A stretch of DNA of 64,000 nucleotides from Rhynchosporium graminicola (taxonomy: Eukaryota; Ascomycota; Leotiomycetes; Helotiales; Ploettnerulaceae). The notes under the pieces are model-generated. The model did no database searches and was not told the origin of the DNA. It saw only the letters and a program-made list of their open reading frames with translations. The translations under genes and the position numbers were made by a program. How positions within the stretch are numbered: position 1 is the first letter of the stretch; every line of letters begins with the position of its first letter. The stretch lies in the NCBI GenBank assembly GCA_900074885.1, contig FJUW01000001.1, positions 1,481,700-1,545,699 of the forward strand. The letters are read 5' to 3'. Shown piece after piece: positions 1 through 12,220 of this stretch.

Positions 1-191
1 TATAAAAATTATACTTAGTAATTTCATAGCGTAATAATATTAATCTAATCTATATATAGCTATATAAGTATCTATAAATAGCTATATAGCTATAGCTTAT
101 AGAATATATATAATTAACTTCAACTATTCTACTCTAATTATAAATATTAAAGACTTTTCATATTATAATAATCTTAGTATATCTTAGTTTT
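1..191. other. AT-rich flank left of element A1
   Basis: AT-rich, TpA-rich DNA with no gene and no recognisable repeat end. It stops at the 5-base target duplication GTTTT (187-191) of element A1. Confidence 0.6.
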
Positions 192-459
192 TATAACGAT
201 AGCTCACCTGAATGTCACATGAGAAGAAGGATAGATAATAGGGCCTAAGTTCATAGGTATCCCGGCAGAACTAGTATCCGACCCGGTATAGTATTAGATT
301 AGTACTAGTATATATATATAAAGTGCTTTATACTCTATCTCTTTTCTTTTTCTTTCCTTATCTTTTTGTTTTCTTCGTAGTAGATTATATAAGATCGCTC
401 TTAGCTTCTTTACTTATTTATTCTTACTTATATACTACTTTAAGTCTTATATCGTTATA
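192..459 (+). repeat. 5' LTR of A1
   Basis: 268 bp. The first 35 bases or so keep CpA and TpG (205-223), whereas the same positions in the 3' LTR (7911-7929) are all TpA. A TATATATATAAAG-type box near 310 is a candidate promoter element of the LTR (inference). Confidence 0.92.
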
Positions 460-479
460 TTAAATAAAAAGATTAAGAT

Positions 480-2330
480 AGCTAGAGATAGCTTATTATA
501 ATATCTTACTATTAAGTTAGTTATTCGATAACTACTTATATATAGCTAAGATACTAGAGATCTCTCGGATAATTATAAATTAGAGTTTAATTTAGCTTAT
601 TATAAATAGTATAATAGAGGAGGTTTTTACTAATGCTCTTTTAATAACTCTCTTAGTATAAAGGAATTATAAATAGATTTTAAAGAAAATATAATAAATA
701 TCCCGGAACTTTAACCTTTATATATCGCTACTGAAATAGCCTCGATATACTCCTTTTTAAGCTACTAGAATAGCTCCTAACTAATAAACTAGAGACCCTT
801 CTAGTTCTAGGGAGACTTAACGCGACCCCTCTTACTCTACCTCTAAACCTAATCTATTATACTTTTCCTTACTCTAAATATCTCTTACCTTAGAGAATAT
901 TAATACTTTATTAAGGAAGTACTAACTAAGAAGAAAAGGAAAATAAAAGCGAAATTTATTAGGAGTATAATCGCTAAGTACTTCTACTACTATAGGTAAC
1001 TCGAACCTGATCTATTCTCTCTTATAACGATTAGTAGACTAGAAAGAGAAGAATAACTCTCTAGAAGATACTATAGATAGACTAATCTCTATATAAGATA
1101 AGTTCCTTATAGGGGTCTCTCGCTTATCTTCGACTCTTCTACTAGAACTAATACTATAATCTCTACGTATAGTAGAGTTTAATAAGCTAATAAACTCTAT
1201 TCTAATATATAGTACTAAGAGAGAGAATACTATTCCTAATAAACTATCTCCTTCTCTTAGCGCCGAATTAGTAGAATCACGCTCTAGGAAATCTTATCTT
1301 ACTAAGAAGATCTTACCTCTAGATAATAAGTCGGACTTTATCTTCCTCTAATAGAGAGTATTAATATAAGACTAGCTAGCTATAAACGCTAACTACTACT
1401 CTACGGACTTTTTCTAGCGCGTTCTCGTATAGGGACTAGTTACTAGATTAGCTAAGAAGTATCTTACGCTTTAGTACTTTACTAACGAGTTTAAGACTAG
1501 CGATAAAATAATCTCTTTATTAGAAGAGAACTTCCTTATCAGATTAGAAGAAGATAACTATTATAATACTTTCTATTACTTAGAAATATAATAACTTAGC
1601 TATATACGCGAGACCTTTACTGAGTTTTATAGTTGATTTTAAAGCGCTATTATCTAAAGTAAGATTAAAAGAAAGGAGTAGTTCTTCTATATATAAGATA
1701 AGATTATATTATCCTTACGCGCTTTAATTCTTATTATTAAACTAATATAGAATAAGGATTATACTTCTATAGTTAGATCTTTACTTTCTTTTAATACTAA
1801 ATATCGCTATAACTTAGAATATACTTATCCCGAGAAAGCTATTACTTTAGTATAATACTATAAGCTTACTATTACTACTACGACCTCTACTAGTTCTACT
1901 TCTTACCGGTCCTTAAGCTTAGCCCCTTAATAAACTACTCTTGTATTATATATATATACTTCTACCCTAGTATAGTCTAGTACTCCCTCCGCGCTAAAAC
2001 GCTTTACTACTTTAACTAGAGAACTCTTTAGGTATTATAATTATAGATAGCTCGGTTATATTAAGCTAGATTACTTTAACTCGCTTAAGGTCTAATTAAT
2101 TAACGAATTTCCGAAAGAGGATTAAGTAACTAAAGAAGTAGTAGAAGATATACTTTCCGAATCTGAACTAATACTAGAGGGAAATAATAAGGCCTAAGTA
2201 AAAACTCCTTCTTAAGTCTATATAAGTATAATCTCTCTAATCTAGACTTTAACTTCCTAATAGGAAGTAAGTAATTCATATACCTGACTATAGTTAGTAT
2301 AAATAAGCTAGGAGTCTCTATAAGTAGCTT
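480..2330 (+). pseudogene. Degraded gag of A1
   Basis: Gag is the structural protein that packages the element RNA. No open frame remains. The clearest mark is a nucleocapsid zinc-knuckle relic at about 2034-2078, reading YYNYR-stop-LGYIKLDY; the C and H positions of a CCHC knuckle have become Y, as expected when TGC or TGT and CAT are RIP-mutated. The matching site in A4 is near 54563-54613. The gag start cannot be fixed. Confidence 0.7.
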
Positions 2331-5300
2331 AATTAATACTAGAGCGAATAGTTATCTATTTATTAATTATACTCTTACTAGATAATTATTAGGGGCCTTA
2401 AGTATTAAAATCGAGCTACTACTCTATTCTATTCTAATACGTAGGTTCTAATAGTCTATTAGAACTTATATTACTTATTTTATATATTTATACTTTTCTA
2501 TTAATAGTAAGCGTATTTATAACTACTTTTTTATTCTTCTCGATTTAGGATAATAAGATATAATTATTAGTATTAAATAGATATGATAATTTCAGGTTAA
2601 GCTAGATACGCTTTACTATAAGTTTCTATAGTCGAAATATTATCTAGCTACTTTCTAATATAATAAGAAGATAATTATAACTTTACTACTTTATAAACTT
2701 AGTATTAATTAATCTTACTAAATCGATACTAACGCGCGGGACTTAGTTATAAACTAGCTAGACTAATAGCGATTATACTAAATAGTAGCGATATAGTATA
2801 TTAATATATTATCTCTATTATTTAACTTATTTCTACTTATTACTAAGGAATCCGAACCCTTTCTACTCCGAATTTATTAAGAAAAGTACTTGCGCCGAAA
2901 CCTTATTATAAGTACTCCTCTTAACTTCTAAGGATCTAGAAACTAGTTCTAATTTACTAAATTAGTACTATAGCTTTTTACTTTAATATAAAATATAAAA
3001 GCTCTAAATTATTCTTTATTAGTATCTACGAGATAGATTATCTTTTATAAGATTATTTAAATAGCGATTCTCCTAAGGATCCTGATACTAAATAACTTAT
3101 AGTTAAAAAGCTACTAGAATAGTATTATACTCTTAAGAAAGCTTTTTCTAAGCGGGATTCTAATATTCTTCTACTATATTATTTATATAATTATAAAATT
3201 ATTCTAGAAGAACTATTATCTAACGTATATTCGCTCTTATATTAGTAATCTATAGATAAACTATAAGTAACTAAGGAGTACCTTATAAAGAACTTAGATA
3301 AGAGATTTATCGAATCTAGCTAAAGTCCCTTTATATTACTTATACTATTTATTAAGAAGGCTAATAGAGGATTACGCTTCTATATCGACTATTATAAGCT
3401 TAATACGATTACTCGAAAGGATTCCTATCTAATACCTAGGATCGATAAGCTCTTAACTTATATATCTAAAGTAGTAATCTTTACTAAACTAGATATCCGG
3501 GTAGTATTTAATTATATCTATATAGACTCCGAATCCGAGGAGTATATTACTTTCCGAACTCGCTTCGGATCCTATAAATATAAAGTATTACTTTTTAAGC
3601 TTTATAATAGACTTAGTATATACTAGCGATATATGAATAATATACTACTAGATTACTTAGATAATTTCTATATAGCTTACTTAGATAATATTCTTATATA
3701 CTCGGAAACGCTCTAGGAATATAAGGAATATATTAAATTAGTACTATAATACTTAATAGATACTNGATCTTATAAATATAAAGTACTACTTTTTAAGCTC
3801 TATAATAGACCTAGTATATACTAGCGATATATGAATAATATACTACTAGATTACTTAGATAATTTCTATATAGCTTACTTAGATAATATTCTTATATACT
3901 CGGAAACGCTCTAGGAATATAAGGAATATATTAAATTAGTACTATAATACTTAATAGATACTAGACTCTAAGTAGATATTAAGAAAAGCGAATTCTATAT
4001 TACTTAGACTAAATACCTTAGATATATTATTATTACTAATAGAATCGAGCTAGATCTTGAGAAAGTAGTACTATTAGTAAACTAGAAGTACTTTGAAATA
4101 ATAATAACTATAAAATCCTTCTTAGGATTCTATAGGTTCTATTATTAATTTATTCGGAATTTCGGCCTTATTACTAAACCTCTCTTAGTACTTACTTAGC
4201 CTATAGTACTATAGAATTTCACTAATGATTATAAGAAGTCCTTTAATAATTTATATTAATAGCTACTATTAGTATAGAAACTATACTATTTCGACCCTGA
4301 ATTATAGATTAAACTAGAAACTAATACCTCTAATAGTATAATAGCTAGAGTTATCTTCTAATTATATAAAGATAACTAGTAGTATCTAATTAGATTCTAA
4401 TCTTATATTCTTAATAGATATGAACTAAACTAGAAGATTTATAATAAGGAGCTATACGCTATTATTAAGTCTTTCCGGAAATAAAAACTAGAACTTATAT
4501 CTCTATAACGCTATACTAGCGTATATACGGACTATTGATCCTTAGAATACTTTATAACTACTAAGGTCCTAACTAGTAAGTAAGCTAGATAGATAGAATT
4601 CCTTTCTGAATTTAACTTTTAAATTATATATATACTTAGTAAAAATAATACTAAAGCTAATATCTTTAGCTATAAGGAATAAGATCTAAGGATATAGGAA
4701 TAATAGAAACGAGATAATAGATCTCGGGTTTTATTATCTCTAGACTACTTAGACCTTAGGATTAATACGGAACTAGCTAAGTATTATATTAATTAAATTA
4801 GTTATATATACTTGATATTGCTAAGGACTAATACGCTACTAGAACTCGCACGTAACTCTTTTAATTTAATCGAGAAACTATACTAATTTAACTAAGAATT
4901 ATTCTCTAAGGAACGAAATATATTAAGAGATAGCTATACTATTAATAATAGTTTACTACTTTATAATAGTTATTTATATATATAATACTATATCTCGCTA
5001 TATACTTATTTAATTAGTAAAGTCTATAATTAAGTTTCTTCCGCTTATCTAAACGCTCGTAAGACTACTAAAATAATTTCTATCTATTACTACTAGAAAG
5101 GACTTATATTAGACGTAAAACAGTATACTTATAATTACTATCTCTATTAGTACTCTTATCTGAAATAGACGAAATAGTAAGGATTCCTCTACTTATTACT
5201 AGTACTTAGCTACCTTATATAGTATCTAGCTATAGATTTTAAGGACTTCCCGCTCGATAACTAAGGATTTAATAAGATATTAGTATTTATTAACTACTTA

Positions 5301-5600
5301 GGGAAAGACTTTATATTAATACTATACTATCGTAATATCGATACTCGCGGGATAGCAATATTATTTATCTAATAGATATATTATTTCAGATATACCCTTA
5401 AGTTAATTATATCCGACTAAGAAGCTTAACTAGTCTTATCCTTCTAGTAAGAGTTTTACTATATAATTAGAGTTAAGATTAAGCTCTCTATCTCTTTCTA
5501 CTAGTAAACTAATAGATAAATAGAGATTATAAATCAGTATATTAACTAATACCTTAGACCTTTTATTAATTACTACTAAAGTAACTAGGGCGAACTACTA
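2331..5600 (+). pseudogene. Degraded pol of A1 (PR-RT-RNase H-INT)
   Basis: The protease site appears near 2334 as NTRANSYLFIN; A4 keeps IDTRANS, and DTG-to-DTR is a RIP-type change. The reverse transcriptase spans about 3360-3720 in true coordinates, with YIDYYKLN near 3390, FTKLDIR near 3485 and the catalytic loop as YLDNILIY near 3675. The RNase H start is near 4300 (KLETNTSNS). Integrase has AIDFKDFP near 5230, ISD near 5407 and IEIINQYI near 5525, matching the three acidic core positions. Protease, RT, RNase H, then integrase is diagnostic of Ty3/gypsy. Many TAA/TAG stops make it nonfunctional. Confidence 0.8.
3568..3962. other. False 197-bp direct duplication across a single N (3765)
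   Basis: Bases 3568-3764 repeat as 3766-3962 with only a few C/T differences near the start of the block. The two halves join at a lone N. Removing one half and the N makes A1 7,776 bp, exactly the corrected length of A4. It interrupts the RT domain, so this is an unmerged contig overlap rather than biology. Confidence 0.88.
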
Positions 5601-6439
5601 CTAATAATAGACTACACTTAAGTAATCTTACCTTATAATTCTATTAGTATAGCGCTATATATTCTTAAATATAATATACTACTACAGAATAGCTAGGACT
5701 AGAAGTAACTTACCGGATTAATACTATAAGAGAAGCTTAACTATACTAATACTAAATCCCTAGCTAAATATACTAAATCCGCTATCGAGGTTATAAAAGC
5801 TAATATACTAGCTACTTAGTATAAGATAAGCCCTATAACTGACCCGAAACGGCATAATATTAACTAAGAAGTTAAAGATAAGGTATTTCTCTTTATAAGG
5901 AATCTTAAGAATTACTAGCTAAATAAGAAGCTATCTAGTCTCTAAGTAGGACTATATTAAGTCTTAGCTAAGATCAGATACTCTTATAAGCTAGATTTAC
6001 TCTCGGGATCTTCTATTTATAATATATTTACTCCCGAATTACTCTTTAAGGACCTAGATAACTTATTACTAAGCTAGAAGTTATAAAACTTACTCCCGGA
6101 AGTTATTACTACTTAAGAAGAATAGGAGTTATAAGATATACTTACTATATAGCTCCTAAGAGATAATCTGAAGTATTAAGTTAGCTAGCTAAGCTATAAC
6201 CCGGACCTAACTTAATATAATACTTCTAACTTAATAAGTACTCTATATAAGCTTAGAGACTTCTATATTATTAACCTAAGTAAACCTAGACTTCTGCGTA
6301 AACTAGATTAGTAGATTAAAGCTTAGGAAGATAGAATAAATAATTATAATTACTTAGAGGATAATAAGCTATTATAATTACTAGTATTAGAATTTATTAT
6401 TAGAGATAATCCTCTGATTATATTCTATAATAATATTAT

Positions 6440-7880
6440 ATCTAAAACTCTACTTCTTTAATTACTTTTACTTTATTAGCTTTCTCTCTTAAGTTCTCTA
6501 GAGCTTCTAGTAATTCTAGAATATCTAAAACCGGAACTATTATATCTAACTTCTTACTTAAATCTACTAATATAGCTCTAGTAGTAAACTAAGTATAATA
6601 GCTAATCTTATAAGGTTTCTTCTTTAGAGAAAGTCCGAGAGTATTTAGATCTAATATTATCTTTAAACTAGAAAGTAAATTCCTTTTTCCCTTAATATTA
6701 GATATTATAGCTTTAAATATAGCTTTTTTCGTAAATTCCTATATAATACTATTTAACTCTTTTGTTTACTTTAATATTATTTATATTATTAACTTAGACT
6801 TTACTAAATCTATTATTAAAAGATTTAGATCTTATATTATATTAGTATTATACTAATATCTAAGGATTTAAGATCTTAACTTATTATCTTAATAAACTCT
6901 AACTCTTTAAATACTTTCTCTATAGAACGCCTTAAAGCCTAAGTCTCTACTAATTATATAATAGTAATCTCTAATATAATAATAGAAGTAATAGATTTTA
7001 TAAGATAATAAATCTAATTAATCGCCTTATAAGTAGCTATAATACTGCCCCGATTTAGCTTCATATCCTTAGCTTCGCTACTAGGAAGTAACTCAGATAA
7101 AATAGTATATTTCGTATTAATATAGTTAAGTAATTATAATACGTTAGTATATATATTTACGTTTAGATTTAAGTAACCTATAAGCTTATAACTACTCTTT
7201 AACGCTAAATAATACTTATAAAGCTTAGAGTTAAGCTTATTAAATAAGTATAAGAGTTCTAAAATAAGAGTATTATTATACTTTATCTTAAGGAAAGCGC
7301 GAATATACTATAAGTAATATATATAATATGCTACTGAAAGAGTACTAGTAGGAACTAGTAAAAGTATTATAGGAGTTAGCGTTATAGATCTATGAAACCC
7401 TTATACTATACTTAAGGACTATCCCTAAAACTAAGATAGGAAACTTATTTATATTAAGAGAAGAGTTAATTAAGTCGATTAATATATAAGATTATAATAG
7501 ACTATTATAATAGTTAGTAATAATACTTACTCTAGAAGCTATATTATAGTCTAAGGAGAATAAACTTATAAGTTAAAGTAATTATTATAGTTAAAAAGGA
7601 AAAGCTCTAATATTAATAAACTCCTTCTTTTATATACCTTACGCTCTACTTAAACTCGACTCCTATTATAAATAAATAAAGTAAATATCGCTTACTGCCC
7701 GATTTAGAAGCTATAACTAATATAGTACTATTATAGTAATATAACTAGTTAGAACCTAATAAAGAATTTACTATTACTAAAGAGTAGCTAGCGCTTATTA
7801 CGCGAATATTAATAAAAACAGTTATAATAAAGACTAATTCTAGTATAAACTATAACTTTCCGAGCTTAGAGTTAAGCTCT
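6440..7880 (-). pseudogene. Antisense accessory ORF relic of A1 (unknown function)
   Basis: Between integrase and the 3' LTR the minus strand carries a long reading frame broken only by RIP-type TAA/TAG. Near 7150-7370 it reads, in pieces, AYYIYYL, AFLKIKYNN, LFNKLNSKLYKYY and ALKSSYK, the same frame and nearly the same residues as in A4 (59474-59707), where 77 codons are still open. I do not recognise the family. Confidence 0.5.
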
Positions 7881-7897
7881 TCTTAAGGGGAGGGTAA

Positions 7898-8165
7898 TAT
7901 AACGATAGCTTACTTAAATATTATATAAGAAGAAAGATAGATAATAGAGCTTAAGTTTATAGGTATCCTAGTAGAACTAGTATCTAACCCGGTATAGTAT
8001 CAGACTAGTACTAGTATATATATATAAGGTGCCTTATACTCTATCTCTCTTCTTCTTTTTTTCTTATCTTTTTATTTTCTTCGTAATAGACTATATAAGA
8101 TCGCTCTTAGCCTCTCTACTTATTTATTCTTACTTATATACCGCCTTAAGTCTTATATTATTATA
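7898..8165 (+). repeat. 3' LTR of A1
   Basis: 268 bp, same as the 5' LTR except for C-to-T and G-to-A changes. It is preceded by the polypurine tract AAGGGGAGGG and followed by the target duplication GTTTT. Confidence 0.92.
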
Positions 8166-8500
8166 GTTTTAAATATATAACTTAAAAATAAAAGAGATAC
8201 TTATTTAAGCTTAATAAAGCTCTAATATAAAAGTATAATATTATAATAATATTATAACGTAATACTAATATAATATAATAATATAAAATTATAATAGCGT
8301 AAAAGTATAATATTATAATAGTAATAACGTAATAGTATAATAGTATAATAGCTTAAAAGCATAATAGTATATTAGTATAAAATCGTAATAATATAATAAT
8401 ATAATAGTAATAGCGTAATAGTATAATAGCGCTAATATCAAGGAATATTCGAAATAAATATAACTTATAATACTTAAGATTATATTACTCTAACTATTAA
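8166..8500. repeat. AT-rich low-complexity spacer between A1 and A2
   Basis: Imperfect short repeats built on motifs such as TAATAGTATAATAG and GCGTAATAGTA fill most of this stretch. No gene. It ends with ATTAA (8496-8500), the target duplication of A2. Confidence 0.6.
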
Positions 8501-8768
8501 TATAATGATATAAGACTTAAGGCGGTATATAAGTAAGAATAAATAAGTAGGGAAGCTAAGAGCGATCTTATATAGTTTACTACGAAAGAAGTAAAAAGAT
8601 AAGGAAAGAAGAAGAAAAGAAATAGAGTATAAAGTACCTTATATATATATACTAGTACTAGTCCGATACTATACCGAGTCGGATACTAGTTCTACCGGGA
8701 TACCTATGAACTTAGGCTCTAGTATCTATCTTTCTTCTTATATAATATTCAGGTAAGCTATTATTATA
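8501..8768 (-). repeat. 3' LTR of A2
   Basis: 268 bp, inverted relative to A1. It ends in TTATTATA, followed by the complement of the polypurine tract (CCTCC). Its U3 end is fully RIP-mutated, unlike the 5' LTR of the same element. Confidence 0.9.
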
Positions 8769-8784
8769 TTACTTCCCTCCTAAG

Positions 8785-10250
8785 AAGAGCTTAACCCTAA
8801 GCTCGGAAGGTTATACTTTATACTAGAAATTAGTCTTTATTATAACTATTTTCGTTGATATTCGCGTAATAAGCGCTAGCTACTCTTTAGTAGTAGTAAA
8901 TTCTTTATCAGGTTCTAACTAGTTATATTACTATAATAGTACTATATTAGTTATAGCTTCTAAATTAGGCGATAAGCTATATTTACTTTATCTGTTTATA
9001 GTAGGAGTCGAGTTTAAGTAAGGCGTAAGATATATAAAGGAAAGGGTTTATTAATATTAGAGCTTTTTCTTTTTAATCGCGATAACTACTTAAACTTATA
9101 AGTTTACTCTCTCTAGATTATAATATAGTTTCTAGAGTAAGTATTATTACTAATTACTATAGTAGTCTACTATAATCTTATATATTAATCGACTTAATTA
9201 ACTCTTCTCTTATTATAAGTAAGTTCCTCGCCTTAGTATTAGGAATAAACTTCAGGTAAGGTATAAGAGTTCTATAGATCTATAATACTAACTCTTATAG
9301 TACTTTTACTAGTTCCCGCCGGTACTCTTTTAGTAGTATATTATATATATTACCTGCGATATATTCGCGCTTTCCTTAAAATAAAGTATAATAATACTCT
9401 TATTCTAGAACTTCTATATTTATTTAATAAGCTTAACTCTAAGCTTTATAAGTATTATTTAGCGTTAAAGAGTAGTTATAAGTATATAAGTTACTTGAAA
9501 TTAAATATAGTTATATATACTAACGCGTTATAGTTACCTGATTATATTAATATAAAGTATACTATTTTATCTAATTTACTTCCTAGTAGTAAAGCTAAAG
9601 ATATAGAGCTAAATCAGAGTAGTATTATAGCTACTTATAAAGCTATTAATTATATCTATTATCTCGCGAAATCTACTACTTCTATTATTATATTAGAGAT
9701 TACTATTATATAATTAGTAGAAACTTAAGCTTTAAAGCGTTCTATAGAGAAAGTATTTAAAGAGTTAGAGTTTATTAAAGTAATAAGTTAAGATCTTAAA
9801 CCCTTAGATACTAGTATAATATTAATATAATATAGGATCTAGATCTTTTAATAATAGATTCGGCGAAGTCTAGATTAATAGTATAAATAGTATTAAAGTA
9901 GACGAAAGAGTTAAATAGTATTATATAGGAATTTATAAAGAAAGCTATATTTAAAGCTATAATATCTAATACTAAAGGAAAAAGGAATTTACTTTCTAAT
10001 TTAGAGATAATATTAGATCTAGATACTCTCGGACCTTCTCTAAAGAAGAAACCTCGTAAGATTAGCTATTATACTTAGTCTATTACTAGAGCTATATTAG
10101 TAGATTTAAGTAAGGAGTTAGATATAATAGTTCTAGTTCTAGATATTCTAGATTTACTAGAAGCTCTAGAGAACTTAAGGAAGAAAGCTAGTAAAGTAAA
10201 AGTAATAAAGGAAGTAGAGTTTTAGATATAGTATTATTATAGAATATAAT
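8785..10250 (+). pseudogene. Antisense accessory ORF relic of A2
   Basis: Same position and orientation relative to the element as in A1, so on the plus strand here. Fragments such as LFNKLNSKLYKYY near 9425 and DLDTLGPSLKKK near 10020 are readable between TAA/TAG stops. Unknown function. Confidence 0.5.
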
Positions 10251-10459
10251 CAAGGGATTATCCTTAGTAATAAATTTTTAATACTAATAACTATAATAGT
10301 TTATTATCCTCTAAGTAACTATAGTTATCTATTCTATCTTCCTAGGCCTTAATCTACTAATCTAGTTTATACGAAGGTCTAGGTTTACTTAGGTTAATAG
10401 TATAGAAGTTTCTAAGCTTATATAGAGTACTTATTAAGTCAGAAGTATTATACTAAGTT

Positions 10460-10727
10460 TATAATAATATAAGACTTAAGGCGATATATAAGTAAGAATA
10501 AACGAGTAGGGAGGCTAAGAGCGGTTTTATATAGTCTACTATAAAGAAAATAAAAAGATAAGGAAAAAAGAAGAAGAGAGATAGAGTATAAGGCACTTTA
10601 TATATATATACTAGTACTAGTCTAATACTATACCGGGTCGGATACTAGTTCTACTAGGATACTTATAAACTTAAGCCCTATTATCTATCCTTCTTCTTAT
10701 ATAATATTCAGGTAAGCTATTATTATA
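10460..10727 (-). repeat. 3' LTR of A3
   Basis: 268 bp with ends TATAATAA and TTATTATA, the fully RIP-mutated forms of the family LTR ends. Confidence 0.9.
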
Positions 10728-10744
10728 TTACCCCTTCCCTAAGA

Positions 10745-12220
10745 AGAGCTTAACCCTAAGCTCGGAAAGTTATAATTCATACTAGAATTAGTCTTTATTA
10801 TAACTATTTTCGTCGATATTCGCGTAATAAGCGCTAGCCGCTCTTTAGTAATAGTAAATTCTTTATTAGGTTCTAATTAGTTATATCGCTATAATAGTAC
10901 TATATTAGTTATAGCTTCTAAATCGGGCGGTAAGTAGTATTTACTTTATCTATTTATAGTAAGAGTCGAGTTTAAGTAGAGCGTAAAGTATATAAAGGAA
11001 GAGGTTTATTAATATTAGAGCTTTTCCTTTTTAACCGCGATAACTATTTTAACTTATAAGTTTATTCTCCTTAGACTACGATATAGCTTCTAGAGTAAGT
11101 ATTATTACTAACTACTATAGTAATCTACTATAATCTTATATATTAATTAACCTAATTAACTCTTCTCTTAATATAAGTAAGTTTCCTATTTTAGTTTTAA
11201 GGATAGTCCTTAAGTACGATATAAGAGTTTTACGGATCTATAATACTAACTCCTATAGTGCTTTTACTAGTTCCTACCGGTACTCTTTCGGCGGCGTATT
11301 ATATATATTACTTATAGTATATTCGCGCTTTCCTTAAGATAAAGTATAATAATACTTCTATTTTAGAACTCTTATACTTATTTAATAAGTTTAACTCTAA
11401 GCTTTATAAGTATTATTTAGTATTAAAGAGTAGTTATAAGCCTATAGGTTACTTAAACCTGAACGTAAGTATATATATTAACGTGTTATAGTTACTTAAG
11501 TATATTAATATAGAGTATACTATTTTATCCGGGTTACTTCTTAGTAGTAAAGCTAAGGATATAGAGCTAAATTAGAGTAGTATTATACTTACTTATAAGG
11601 CGATTAATCAGATCTATTGTCTTACGAAATCTACTACTCCTACTATTATATTAAAAATTATTACTATATAATTAGTAGAGACTTAGGCTTTAAGGTATTC
11701 TATAGAGAAAGTATTTAAGAAGTTAGAGTTTATTAAAGTAGTAAGTTAAGATCTTAAATCCTTAGATACTAGTATAATACTAATATAATATAGGATCTAG
11801 ATCTTTTAATAATAGATTTAGTAAAATCTAAGTTAATAGTATAAATAGTATTAAAGTAAATAAAAGAGTTAAATAGTATTATATAGGAATTTATAAAGAA
11901 AGCTATATTTAAAGCTATAATATCTAATACTAAAGGAAAGAGGAATTTACTTTCTAGTTTAGAGATAGTATTAGATCTAGATACTCTCGGACCTTCTCTA
12001 AAGAAGAAATCTCATAAGATTAGCTATTATACTTAGTCTACTACTAGAGCTATATTAATAGATTTAAGTAAGAAGTTAAATATAATAGTTCTAGTTCTAG
12101 ATATTCTAGATTTACTAGAAGTTCTAAAGAACTTAGAGGAGAAAGCTAAAGAAGTAGAGATAATAAAGGAAGTAGAGTTTTAGATATAGTATTATTATAA
12201 GGCGTAATCGAGGAATTATC
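10745..12220 (+). pseudogene. Antisense accessory ORF relic of A3
   Basis: Clearest C-terminal reading of the antisense frame at about 11953-12183, in pieces: DLDTLGPSLKKK, SYYT-stop-STTRA and DLSKKLN, then an acidic and lysine-rich tail ending EVEF. The matching A4 reading has DLDIPGPSLKKK and the same single stop after SYYT. A one-base frame change relative to the upstream part occurs near 11775-11800 in every copy checked. Confidence 0.5.

Larger units (their letters stand above)
192..8165 (+). mobile_element. Complete, RIP-mutated Ty3/gypsy LTR retrotransposon, copy A1
   Basis: Two 268-bp LTRs (192-459 and 7898-8165) bound the element, and GTTTT is duplicated on both sides (187-191, 8166-8170). 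A purine tract, AAGGGGAGGG, lies just before the 3' LTR. Domains read in the order gag zinc knuckle, protease, reverse transcriptase, RNase H, integrase, which is Ty3/gypsy order. All frames are full of TAA and TAG that CpA-to-TpA change of CAA, CAG and TGG explains, so the copy is dead. It measures 7,974 bp, but a false 198-bp duplication around the N at 3765 reduces it to 7,776 bp. The LTR ends read TATAACGA and TCGTTATA here; copies A2 and A4 keep TATGACGA and TGTGACGA, so unmutated ends TGTGACGA/TCGTCACA are inferred. Confidence 0.93.

Noticed and set aside
8166..8500. CRISPR-like or satellite array
   Set aside because: The repeats are short, irregular and AT-only, and the genome is fungal; it is low-complexity RIP-altered DNA.
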